A DNA stretch of 64,000 nucleotides from JBIYSM02 sp044759095 (GTDB lineage Bacteria; Bacillota; Bacilli; Brevibacillales; Brevibacillaceae), in contig NZ_JBIYSM020000019.1 of assembly GCF_044759095.2 (NCBI RefSeq), forward strand, positions 1-64,000. Reading direction: 5' to 3'. Made by a program: the position numbers and the translations under genes. A model generated the notes under the pieces. It ran no database searches and was not told the origin of the DNA. It saw only the letters and a list, made by a program, of their open reading frames with translations. Shown here in pieces: positions 44,439-52,357 of the stretch (positions are counted from its first letter, which is position 1; every line of letters starts with the position of its first letter).

Positions 44439-45945
44439 GAACCGTCTCCTCCTTATAAGGCACGTCAAACCATAGCGTATAGTCGGGCATGTCCAGTTTG
44501 CCGTCTTCACACAGCAACGTTGTCATCTCGCCGGACTGCGCCAGTTGCAACCGCACTTTGATTCCCTCCGCTGTAACAAACGAACGGGAGACATTTCCCA
44601 TACAGCGGCCGATCCAATGCAATAACCGCAAACGCGTCTTTGCATCGACTACACCCAATTCAGAGATGCGTACCTGCTTCTTCCTAGCCATCCGGTGGAC
44701 AAACTCTCGCTCCTCCTGAAGCTGCCGCTCAATGACGGCCCTTGCAGCCTTCTTTCTGTTCTCCGATTGTCTAACCGGTTCCGTTTCCGAGCGCGAAAGC
44801 CTTTTCCGGCTACGTGAACGAACCCCCCGAATCTTGGGCACTTCATTCCACATGGAAATATCGGCAAGATCGGTCGTACGTTCGTCCTCGCCTTGCAGAT
44901 GCCTGCTGGGGAACAGGCCAAACGCATACGCGGCAAGGCAGTGTGCGTCATCCAACGAAGTCAGGCTGTCAAACCACTGTGCCAAATACTCCAGTTCTTT
45001 CTTCCGGCTGATTCCAGCCCGTTTTCGCTCTTGCAGCCTCAATGCACAACGAACCACTTTCGCGATCGTCTCTTTGGTTGCCCGCTCCAGTAATACAAGC
45101 TCGCTCTGCTCGCTTCCTTCTCCCAAAAACCATTTTCTCAGATTTTGCCAACCTTGTCGTAAGGAATTGGCCATCTCTTCACGTGAAAAGCTTTCTTCCA
45201 ACCGGGGCTTTCGCATCTCGTCACCCACGACTTGCTCCATAAACGTTTCAGCCACAGAAGGGGAGATTTTCTGCAGATGCCCTTCAATTTGATAGGCTTT
45301 TTTCTGCAGCCCTTTGATAAAATGCTGCAAATAGTCGGTCAGTTTGTCTTTCATCAACAAAAACGCTTCAGTAGCCATCATCTGTTCTGCTTGAATCGAA
45401 TGCATGCTGGCGATGAAGTCAGCGGCATTCTCATGCATGGTTTTAAATGCCTGATACAGTTTTTCCCAGCAAACCGATGCTTCCCCTTCCTGAAACAGCC
45501 CGCCGCTTGCTCGTACAGCTACCAGACACTCCGAAATCGTATCAAGGTAAGTCGTCTCCAACGACCCGCCGTACCCCTTGATGGTTTCAAGCGTTTCCAA
45601 CATCCGCTCGATTTCGATTGAATATGGTGTCAGTACATACTGACTCTTCTTTCTCATATACTCTTCCACAGTTTGGGCACGGCCGCCATCGTGTCTGGAC
45701 GCAAGATTGCGCCATTCTTTGAGTTGCTCCAGATCTGCCTGGCACTGTTCAACTGTATATCCTTCCAGTATCCCCCACTGTTTCACTCCTTCGAGTACCT
45801 CTTCTACCCGGAGCCAGTAGCGTAGCCGCTGGTATTCCTGATAGAAATAACGCATCACAGCCCGATATCGAGCTACATTGTCTGCGTTTAAATAACGAAA
45901 TTCGGGAACGCCTCGCAGCATTGCAGGTGACATGGAATGGTCCAT
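44431..45945 (-). CDS. jetA: Wadjet type II JetA, kleisin-type subunit
   Basis: A 504-residue protein of the DUF2397 (TIGR02677) family. Its family entry is FRYLNADNVARYRAVMRYFYQEYQRL, with YVLTPYSIEIERMLETLE further in. It acts as the kleisin that bridges SMC heads and kite subunits. ATG 45945 has GGGAGGATC nine bases upstream. It is first in jetABCD-mazF and divergent, across 178 bases, from a transposase-like gene. Length and motifs are normal for the family. Confidence 0.9.
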   Translation of the reverse strand: MDHSMSPAMLRGVPEFRYLNADNVARYRAVMRYFYQEYQRLRYWLRVEEVLEGVKQWGILEGYTVEQCQADLEQLKEWRNLASRHDGGRAQTVEEYMRKKSQYVLTPYSIEIERMLETLETIKGYGGSLETTYLDTISECLVAVRASGGLFQEGEASVCWEKLYQAFKTMHENAADFIASMHSIQAEQMMATEAFLLMKDKLTDYLQHFIKGLQKKAYQIEGHLQKISPSVAETFMEQVVGDEMRKPRLEESFSREEMANSLRQGWQNLRKWFLGEGSEQSELVLLERATKETIAKVVRCALRLQERKRAGISRKKELEYLAQWFDSLTSLDDAHCLAAYAFGLFPSRHLQGEDERTTDLADISMWNEVPKIRGVRSRSRKRLSRSETEPVRQSENRKKAARAVIERQLQEEREFVHRMARKKQVRISELGVVDAKTRLRLLHWIGRCMGNVSRSFVTAEGIKVRLQLAQSGEMTTLLCEDGKLDMPDYTLWFDVPYKEETVHG

Positions 45946-46123
45946 GGAGATGATCCTCCCATCCGATTTTTCTTATCGAATATGGTAAATGTGAATATGA
46001 AAAAAATCCACGTTGCTACAGTTCGGCAATTATTTCCCCCTTTCATTAGTTAAGTTAATTGTGGTTCCTATTCATCTCTACATGATAGAATTAAAGAAAG
46101 ATTAGTGTGCGGAGGTAAAAAAT

Positions 46124-47047
46124 ATGACTCGGCGAGGATCTAACGAAGAAAATAGGATGACAGAGAACCAGCATTTATTTGCCGATATTCAAAGAAATTG
46201 GAAGAAGTATCAATCATACGCCCAATATAGCGGCCTCCAGTGCCGGAACTGCAAAAGAAAGGACACATTTGCTTTTCATGCCCACTATCGGGGGCGCAAC
46301 CGCTATAAATGTAAAAATTGTGGAGCAACTTTGAATGATTTATCCCAATCTCTCATGCACCGCAGTCGCCACCCGAAAAAATGGCTTGAATTTATGGAGA
46401 TGACGGTTAAAGGAGCAAGTTTAGGGCAAATGTCAAAAAAATTAGGGCTGAGTAAGGTAACCCTTTACCGCTGGAGAAAAAAGTTTTTGCAACTCGCAAC
46501 TGATTTTTATCAACAGCGATTGCAAGGGGTCATTGAAGTCGAAGAAGTAGCGCTTACTAGTCAAGCAGGAGCCAAATTAATTCGCGGTTCAAGAAAAGAA
46601 GGGAAGGATAATGAACAAATCTTTCTTCTAGTAGCCAAGGATCGACTGGGTAACTACCTATTCCGGATGAAGCGTAACCGTTCAAAGCTTTGGCGATCTT
46701 TTTTGAATCAAGTTCAAAAAAGATCAAAAATACTTGCAAATGTTCCCAAGTCGGGGCTTCCGAACAACATTGTTCCCAAACATGTATGGTTCTTTGGCCC
46801 ACCGGAAGGACTGACGACAGTAGAGAAACGAGATTGGAATAGTCCGGTTTCTGAATTCCTACGCCATTTTGCTCAAGAAAGTTCGGTTTATCGGGGCCTA
46901 TCAAGCAAATATCTGAAAGGATTTCTAAGCATATTGGCATTAAAACATAAACTGCATAAAATCTCCATGGAACAACGAGAAGCATTTTTTATGTACACGC
47001 TACTGACGAATAATATGAGAGCTGCAAATGAACTGGTTTTTAACTGA
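46124..47047 (+). CDS. IS1595-like transposase-derived protein, altered active site
   Basis: 307 residues. A zinc ribbon (CRNCKRKDTF...RYKCKNCG, residues about 40-70) and an HTH (KKLGLSKVTLYRWRKKFL, about 105-125) match IS1595/ISSpo8 transposases. The usual first catalytic aspartate (family form VEADE or VEVDE) is replaced, giving GVIEVEEVAL. The second aspartate and final glutamate have no clear counterpart, although the tail SSKYLKGFLSILALKHKL aligns with the family end. No terminal inverted repeats or target duplications were found. ATG 46124 has CGGAGG upstream; ATG 46157 is an alternative. It may be a dead transposase or a domesticated DNA-binding protein; it shares the promoter region with jetA. 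Confidence 0.65.
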   Translation: MTRRGSNEENRMTENQHLFADIQRNWKKYQSYAQYSGLQCRNCKRKDTFAFHAHYRGRNRYKCKNCGATLNDLSQSLMHRSRHPKKWLEFMEMTVKGASLGQMSKKLGLSKVTLYRWRKKFLQLATDFYQQRLQGVIEVEEVALTSQAGAKLIRGSRKEGKDNEQIFLLVAKDRLGNYLFRMKRNRSKLWRSFLNQVQKRSKILANVPKSGLPNNIVPKHVWFFGPPEGLTTVEKRDWNSPVSEFLRHFAQESSVYRGLSSKYLKGFLSILALKHKLHKISMEQREAFFMYTLLTNNMRAANELVFN

Positions 47048-47189
47048 AACCAGCTCGACTGTTGTGTATTCGACGAGCAAATTATTTGTGACAAATCTGT
47101 GAACGTATTTATTCTTGCTATCTTGACCACATTTAAGTTATATAGTTGATGTTTTTATTTAATTGAATTTTACGAAATATTTCTAATAA

Positions 47190-47443
47190 AAATAAATTTT
47201 AATAATTGCGACAAAATAAAAACAGTCATCACAGAGGATATCCTGCGACAACTGTTCGCTACGTTCAAAGATTATGTAACTCAGAAAAACATTACGGAAA
47301 TCAAGAAGTTCATTAGCAGTTACGTTGAAAAAGTGATTGTCTACAAAGATCACGTAGACGTTATATTCAAACTCAAAATTGTGGATATGTATGGTGGAGG
47401 CGGGGATATAATGGGAACTTTCCATTTTCCCTCCGTCGCCTAG
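47190..47443 (+). pseudogene. C-terminal remnant of a large serine recombinase
   Basis: An open frame without its own start encodes KTVITEDILRQLFATFKDY, EIKKFISSYVEKVIVYKDHV and DVIFKL. This looks like the coiled-coil tail region of large serine integrases. The frame continues through ATGTATGGTGGAGGCGGGG, read as MYGGGG, which is a copy of the ssrA 3' end, and stops at 47441-47443. The catalytic N-terminal and zinc domains are missing. It is probably what is left of the integrase that inserted the island at ssrA; the left limit of the remnant is approximate. Confidence 0.62.
47387..47405 (-). repeat. Short ssrA-tail copy inside recombinase remnant
   Basis: ATGTATGGTGGAGGCGGGG is identical to 47798-47816 at the end of ssrA (spacer plus CCA end and acceptor strand). 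No terminator hairpin precedes it; the upstream side is recombinase coding sequence. This is the composition expected of a phage- or island-side attachment site. Confidence 0.72.
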
Positions 47444-47473
47444 CCTCCGCTGTCTTCTCAGCGGAAAGTTCCC
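47413..47473. repeat. Perfect 11-bp inverted repeat
   Basis: GGGAACTTTCC (47413-47423) and GGAAAGTTCCC (47463-47473) flank 39 bases, just inside the ssrA-tail copy. Possible recombination-directionality or hairpin element; function unknown. Confidence 0.5.
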
Positions 47474-47503
47474 ATGCGCTCCGTCGTTCCACTCCTCCGC
47501 GAA

Positions 47504-47616
47504 CGAACCTCCCATCCGTTCGGACTTGTGAGGTCAAATCCTGCTCCCTCACGTACATAAAATAAAAAGCACCACAAGGGTGCTTTTATTTTATGTATGG
47601 TGGAGGCGGGGGGATT
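47504..47616 (-). repeat. 113-bp duplicate of ssrA 3' end, terminator and flank
   Basis: The segment matches 47708-47820 at one offset (204 bases) with a single A/G difference. It contains CGTTCGGACTTGTGAGGTCA, the ssrA terminator GCACCACAAGGGTGC and the first 18 bases of ssrA's minus-strand 3' end. It is a nearly unmutated second terminator and CCA end behind the functional gene. The region 47,049-47,801 contains no intact gene: only the recombinase remnant, the inverted repeat and these duplications. Confidence 0.85.
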
Positions 47617-47767
47617 AGCGATATCTTCATCTTATTGCTCAGTCGCACAGCTCCTTCGCCTTTTATGGATGATATCGATGCGTTCAGTCGCTTCGCTCCT
47701 TCACGGACGAACCTCCCGTCCGTTCGGACTTGTGAGGTCAAATCCTGCTCCCTCACGTACATAAAAT

Positions 47768-47792
47768 AAAAAGCACCACAAGGGTGCTTTTA
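47768..47792 (-). terminator. ssrA terminator
   Basis: On the minus strand AAAGCACCCTTGTGGTGCTTTTTATTTT: the stem GCACC...GGTGC is followed by a T-rich run, 12 bases after the tmRNA CCA end. Confidence 0.8.
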
Positions 47793-47801
47793 TTTTATGT
47801 A

Positions 47802-48156
47802 TGGTGGAGGCGGGGGGATTCGAACCCCCGTCCGAAAACGGCGATACATAAGCATCTCCGAGCGCAGTCACTCATTTGGAGTTCGGTACCGGATTCGCGG
47901 AGTGACGCGCTGACCCGTTACCTAGCCTGATTGATCTTCTTCCTTTGGCCCCAGGCGGAGACCTCCGGCGTATCCCGCTAGAAGTGAGCGCTAGTCACGC
48001 CACACGGGCGATGGAGTGGTAGCGCCTCGCTGGTTATTAGGCAGCGAGAGAAAGTTGTTTGTTGCCAGTTATGGCTTTCCGCGTTGATGACGAGGTCCGC
48101 AGCCCCCCGGCTCGCTTCTTATGCTCTACCATCCCCGTCGAATCCAAAACGCCCCC
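47802..48156 (-). ncRNA. ssrA: tmRNA (transfer-messenger RNA)
   Basis: About 355 nt. The 5' end GGGGGCG pairs with the 3' strand CGCCTCC ahead of an encoded ACCA, including one G-U pair. GGGGATTCGAACCCCC-type T-arm sequence and the 5' GGATTCGACGGGGATGG are conserved. The tag frame (48066 to 48037) reads GGC AAC AAA CAA CTT TCT CTC GCT GCC TAA, giving tag (A)GNKQLSLAA followed by a second stop. It rescues stalled ribosomes with SmpB, encoded next door. Its 3' end is also the target site for the islands to the left. Confidence 0.93.
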
Positions 48157-48184
48157 AGGATGATAATGAAAAGGAGATTAGAAA

Positions 48185-48226
48185 AGTCTAGGCGAAGAAG
48201 GCAACGTTTCCACACCTAGACTGTTT
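48185..48226 (-). terminator. Terminator between smpB and ssrA
   Basis: AGTCTAGG and CCTAGACT form a stem with a 22-base loop; on the minus strand TTTTC follows. It separates smpB transcription from ssrA, which must have its own promoter in the remaining space before 48,156. Confidence 0.6.
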
Positions 48227-48320
48227 TTCTTGAATCAACTCATTGCCTTATCAATATAGCACATTTGCTGCACAAAACTCAACGTAGATTTGTGCCAGGC
48301 CTGCCAGCGTCCGCCAGCAG

Positions 48321-48794
48321 CTACACTTTTTGCCGCTCGCGCAGTGCACGTTCCACGTCCCGTGCCGCTTCCTTCTTCTTCAGGTCTTCGCGCTTGTCGT
48401 AATTTTTCTTGCCTCGCACCAAAGCCAATTCGACCTTGGCCCAACCGCCCTTCAGGTAAATGCTGAGCGGAACGAGTGAATAACCCTTTTCCCGGGTGAG
48501 ACCGCGAAGCTTGAGGATTTCCAGACGGCGAAGCAGCAGCTTGCGCGTCCGCTCCGGCTCATGGTTGAAGCGGTTGCCCTGATCGTAGGGACTGATGTGC
48601 ACATTGTGCAGCAGCACTTCCCCGTTCTCGACACGGGCAAAGCTGTCTTTCAACTGTACGCGACCCGCACGGATGGATTTGATCTCCGTGCCGGTCAGCG
48701 CGATGCCGGCCTCGAAGACGTCATCAATATGGTAATCGTGGCGTGCTTTTCGGTTTTGGGCCACGGTCTTGTTGCCAGCCTTTGCCTTGGACAT
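48321..48794 (-). CDS. smpB: SsrA-binding protein SmpB
   Basis: A 157-residue SmpB. It has RKARHDYHIDDVFEAGIALTGTEIKS at the start (OB-fold), HNVHISPYDQGNRFNHEP and a basic disordered tail KKEAARDVERALRERQKV that enters the mRNA channel. It binds the tRNA-like part of tmRNA and delivers it to stalled ribosomes. The start follows GGGAGGTGATCCC. Gene order rnr-smpB-ssrA is typical of Bacilli. Confidence 0.95.
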   Translation of the reverse strand: MSKAKAGNKTVAQNRKARHDYHIDDVFEAGIALTGTEIKSIRAGRVQLKDSFARVENGEVLLHNVHISPYDQGNRFNHEPERTRKLLLRRLEILKLRGLTREKGYSLVPLSIYLKGGWAKVELALVRGKKNYDKREDLKKKEAARDVERALRERQKV

Positions 48795-48859
48795 GGGATC
48801 ACCTCCCTGCGTGATTGGTACCAGTTAGTCTAGCAAAAATTGTGCGGTGTGACAAGATG

Positions 48860-51283
48860 CTACCGTCGTTTCTTCTTGGCCTGGCTGACCACCTGTTTCT
48901 TCTTGTGTTTCTTGGCGTGGACGAGATCTTCCCAAAAGGCTTTTTCCCGTTTCGGGCTTTCTTCTCCGCCTTCTTCCATGGGGATGACACCGATCTCTGC
49001 AGTCGCAATCCGGTTTTTCCGCTCGCTGGCACGCTTTCTGCGCGCAGCCGGATGTTCCTTCTCTTTTCTGCGCTCCGGTTTGGCAGTGGCTCCGCGTTTT
49101 CCCCCGCGACCGTCGATTACTTTAGCCGTTCGCTCTCCGCGGGGACGGTACTGGTTGCTCTTTTTCATCCCGACAATCTCGAAGTCGATGGCCCGCTCGT
49201 CTACGTTGACGTTGGCGACACGCACCTGCACGACATCGCCGATGCGGAACTGTTTGCCCGTCCGCTCGCCGACCAGCGCGTACATCTTTTGATGGAAATG
49301 GTAATAGTCATCCGTGAGGTAACTGACGTGTACCAGCCCCTCAATGGTGTTGGGCAGTTCCACGAAGATACCAAACGAGGTGACGCCGGAAATGACGCCC
49401 TCGAACTCTTCGCCGATGCGCTCCAGCATGTACTCCGCCTTTTTCAGGTCGTCCGTCTCCCGTTCCGCATCCACTGCCACACGCTCCCGCTGCGACGAGT
49501 GCTCGGCGATCAACGGCAGGTGTTCCCGCCAGTGTCCGGCACGCTCCTCCGACATTTCTCCACGCTCCACCCATTCGCGTATGAGACGATGGACGATCAG
49601 GTCGGGGTAACGGCGAATCGGCGAGGTAAAATGCGTGTAAAAGTCGGTGGCCAAACCAAAGTGCCCCAGACTCTCGGTGTCGTAGCGGGCCTGCTTCATG
49701 GAGCGAAGCATAACCGTGCTGATGATCACTTCCTCCGGTGTCCCCTTCACTTCCTCCAGCAGCTGCTGGAGCGCGCGGGGATGGACGGAATTGCCCTTTC
49801 CGCGTATGCTGTAGCCAAAATTGGTCACAAACTCCATAAACGCCATCAGCTTTTCCTGGTTGGGATCCTCGTGAACACGGTAGATAAACGGCTGTTTCAT
49901 CCAGTGGAAGTGCTCAGCTACCGTCTCATTGGCGGCAAGCATGAATTCTTCAATGATCTGCTCGGCGATGGAACGCTCCCGGAAGCCGATGTCGGTCGGG
50001 GTTCCGTCTTCGTTGACGTAGATTTTCGCCTCGCGGAAGTCGAAGTCAATGGCCCCGCGCCGCATCCGCTTGGCCCGCAATTTGAGCGCCAGCTCCTCCA
50101 TCAGGCGGAACATGGGAACGAGCTCGCTGTACTTCTCGATCAACGCCTCGTCGTTGTCTTTGAGGATGCTTCGCACGTCCGAGTAGGTCATCCGTTCATT
50201 TGTTTTGATCACGCTGAGGAAGATGTCGTATTTGACCAGGTTGGCGTCCTTGTCCAACTCCATGTCACAGCTGACGGTCAGGCGGTCTACCTGTGGATTC
50301 AAACTGCAAATGCCGTTGGACAGGCGGTGCGGCAGCATCGGAATCACACGGTCCACCAGGTAGACGCTGGTCCCGCGACGGAACGCTTCCTGGTCGAGCG
50401 CGGAGTTTTCCCTTACATAATAGCTTACGTCGGCGATGTGAACGCCCAGCAGATAGTTTCCGTTCGGGAGCTTTTCCAGCGAAACGGCGTCGTCCAGGTC
50501 CTTCGCGTCGACTCCGTCAATGGTTACCATCATTCGATCGCGCAGATCCCGTCTCCCTTTGATCTCTTCCGCAGAGATTTCGTCAGGGGCGGCATCCGCC
50601 TCTGCCAGCACATCCGCGGGGAAAGCCTCCGGAAGCCCGAATTTACGGATAATGGACAAAATGTCGACGCCCGGGTCGTTTTTATGACCAAGAATTTCGA
50701 TGATTTCCCCTTCAGGATTGACCCTGCCCTCCGGATAGCGGACGATCTTGACGACGACCTTATGTCCGTCAACCGCCCCGTTATAGGCCGTTTTCGGAAT
50801 GAAAATGTCCTTCCCCACCCGTTTGTCGTCAGGAATGACGAAGGCGTAATAGGTCTCGTCCTTAAATGTTCCGACGATCTCTTTCATTCCGCGTTCGACG
50901 ATGCGAATAATCCGACCTTCCAGCCGGTTGCCCCCTGTTTCCTTCTCCACCCGAGCCAGCACAATATCCCCGTGCATCGCACCGTTCATATCGTTGGCAT
51001 GAACGTAAATATCGGCTTCTCCCGGTGTTTCGGGAATGACAAACCCAAACCCTTTTGGATGGTTTTGCAGACGGCCGCGCACGAGATTCATTTTTTCCGG
51101 CACACCGTACCGGTTGGCACGGGTGCGGATGATTTCGCCGCGATCCTCCAGGGTATTCAGGGTTTTCACCAATGATTTGAATGCGTCAGCGTCCTTTATT
51201 TGAAAAGCTGCTTCCAGCTCCGCAACGGTCATCGGATGGTAAGCCTGTTCCCGCATGAACGAAAGTATGTCTTGTTCTTTCAT
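48860..51283 (-). CDS. rnr: Ribonuclease R
   Basis: A 807-residue 3'-5' exoribonuclease. A helix-turn-helix start (MKEQDILSFMREQAYHPMTV) is followed by cold-shock domains (GFGFVIPE...DIYVHANDM). The RNB catalytic core has TIDGVDAKDLDDAVSL, with its metal-binding aspartates. A C-terminal S1 domain (GEEFEGVISGVTSFGIFVEL) and a lysine- and arginine-rich tail complete it. It degrades structured RNA, including tmRNA-tagged messages, in concert with SmpB. ATG 51283 has AAAGGAGG upstream. Confidence 0.95.
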   Translation of the reverse strand: MKEQDILSFMREQAYHPMTVAELEAAFQIKDADAFKSLVKTLNTLEDRGEIIRTRANRYGVPEKMNLVRGRLQNHPKGFGFVIPETPGEADIYVHANDMNGAMHGDIVLARVEKETGGNRLEGRIIRIVERGMKEIVGTFKDETYYAFVIPDDKRVGKDIFIPKTAYNGAVDGHKVVVKIVRYPEGRVNPEGEIIEILGHKNDPGVDILSIIRKFGLPEAFPADVLAEADAAPDEISAEEIKGRRDLRDRMMVTIDGVDAKDLDDAVSLEKLPNGNYLLGVHIADVSYYVRENSALDQEAFRRGTSVYLVDRVIPMLPHRLSNGICSLNPQVDRLTVSCDMELDKDANLVKYDIFLSVIKTNERMTYSDVRSILKDNDEALIEKYSELVPMFRLMEELALKLRAKRMRRGAIDFDFREAKIYVNEDGTPTDIGFRERSIAEQIIEEFMLAANETVAEHFHWMKQPFIYRVHEDPNQEKLMAFMEFVTNFGYSIRGKGNSVHPRALQQLLEEVKGTPEEVIISTVMLRSMKQARYDTESLGHFGLATDFYTHFTSPIRRYPDLIVHRLIREWVERGEMSEERAGHWREHLPLIAEHSSQRERVAVDAERETDDLKKAEYMLERIGEEFEGVISGVTSFGIFVELPNTIEGLVHVSYLTDDYYHFHQKMYALVGERTGKQFRIGDVVQVRVANVNVDERAIDFEIVGMKKSNQYRPRGERTAKVIDGRGGKRGATAKPERRKEKEHPAARRKRASERKNRIATAEIGVIPMEEGGEESPKREKAFWEDLVHAKKHKKKQVVSQAKKKRR

Positions 51284-51380
51284 GAAATCAAACCTCCTTT
51301 GCACAAGACTGTGGTGTCCGAAAAAGATCCCTTTCTATGTAGTATTCGCAATTCTTCGCAATTGCAATCCCCATAGACAA

Positions 51381-51409
51381 AAAGGCAGCAAGATATCCTT
51401 GCTGCCTTT
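51381..51409 (-). terminator. secG terminator
   Basis: AAAGGCAGCAAG and CTTGCTGCCTTT form a strong stem 14 bases after the secG stop; the minus strand continues with T residues. It separates secG from rnr. Confidence 0.8.
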
Positions 51410-51422
51410 GCTACCTATTGTC

Positions 51423-51665
51423 TTACGCTGCCGCTCGGAGGACATATCCGAGCAGAATGGTAGAAATCATAAACAGTACACCGAACACGACGGTCAGTTT
51501 CCCAAGGAGAGCGTCAATTCCTCTCGCTTTTTGTTTTCCCAACAGCTGTTCAGCACCGCCCCCGATTGCCCCGGAGAGGCCTGCACTTTTTCCAGATTGC
51601 AGCAACACGACAATAATTAAGCCAATACTTGCGATGACAAGTAAAATTTTTGCAGCCAATACCAT
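51423..51665 (-). CDS. secG: Protein translocase subunit SecG
   Basis: An 80-residue membrane protein with two helices (ILLVIASIGLIIVVLLQSG and VVFGVLFMISTILLGYVL). Between them is the conserved loop GKSAGLSGAIGGGAEQLLG. It assists SecA-driven export through SecYE. Start MVLAAKILL. It stands upstream of rnr as in other Bacilli. Confidence 0.93.
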   Translation of the reverse strand: MVLAAKILLVIASIGLIIVVLLQSGKSAGLSGAIGGGAEQLLGKQKARGIDALLGKLTVVFGVLFMISTILLGYVLRAAA

Positions 51666-51884
51666 GTACGTTCACCTCAAAACTTATTGCCAAGACAATA
51701 AAAAACCATTATCTTCACTCTACCACAGACGAGGCCTCTCGGCAACCTGTGCAATTTTGGGCAATACTACTTCTTATAAAATGTGTACTTTCTTTGTCTG
51801 TCTTGCCGGGTTCCTTGCAACTGTCAAGATTTTGCCGTAAAATTGCACATGTACCGTTTAATTAGATTAGGAGGTCTTTGTTAC

Positions 51885-52283
51885 ATGGCTGGTTCAAACA
51901 AAAAAGACATGAATCAAAATGACGTAATTGACTCCGCGAAGGCCTTTTTTACTTCGTTTGGTATCTTGTTCCTCGTATTCATTCTTGCACTCGTCGGATC
52001 TATTTTCTTCCCGCCAAAACACGGTGAAGAAGCCAAAGGCGGAGCAGGCGCACCTACTGCCAATATCGATGCAGCCGCTATCTTCAAACAAAACTGCGCT
52101 TCCTGTCACGGACAAAACCTGGAAGGGATCGCCGGTCCGAACCTGACCAAAGTAGGCAGCAAATACGATGAGAAGGCAATTGCCGACATCATTAAAAACG
52201 GTAAAGGCGGCATGCCAGGAGGTCTCTTGAAAAAGCAACCGGAAGTTCAAGCCGTTGCAAAATGGTTGTCTGAGAAGAAGTAA
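51885..52283 (+). CDS. cccA: Membrane-anchored cytochrome c550 (CccA-like)
   Basis: A 132-residue protein. A single N-terminal anchor helix (FFTSFGILFLVFILALVGSIFF is about residues 19-40) leads to an alanine- and glycine-rich linker. The c-type haem domain has CASCH and the distal methionine in GKGGMPGGLL. It carries electrons outside the membrane, as CccA does in Bacillus, probably to a terminal oxidase. ATG 51885 has AGGAGG upstream. It is monocistronic with a terminator. Confidence 0.85.
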   Translation: MAGSNKKDMNQNDVIDSAKAFFTSFGILFLVFILALVGSIFFPPKHGEEAKGGAGAPTANIDAAAIFKQNCASCHGQNLEGIAGPNLTKVGSKYDEKAIADIIKNGKGGMPGGLLKKQPEVQAVAKWLSEKK

Positions 52284-52302
52284 CTACATACAACCTGTAC
52301 CC

Positions 52303-52334
52303 AAACACCGAGGTTTTGCTTCGGTGTTTTTCTC
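52303..52334 (+). terminator. cccA terminator
   Basis: AAACACCGA and TCGGTGTTT pair across an AGGTTTTGC-type loop and run into TTTTTC, 20 bases after the stop. Confidence 0.78.
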
Positions 52335-52357
52335 GTTTGCAAGGAGGACCACGAACC

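Noticed and set aside
47183..47515. A 110-codon minus-strand frame near the ssrA repeats
   Set aside because: The opposite strand encodes the serine recombinase tail, which has recognisable features; the minus frame does not.
36772..47820. Prophage
   Set aside because: No capsid, portal, terminase, tail or lysis genes; only a recombinase remnant and defence genes, so a genomic island fits better.
48815..51175. A 786-codon open frame on the plus strand opposite rnr
   Set aside because: It is the antisense of a strongly conserved ribonuclease R gene, has no family features or ribosome binding site, and results from GC-rich codon bias.
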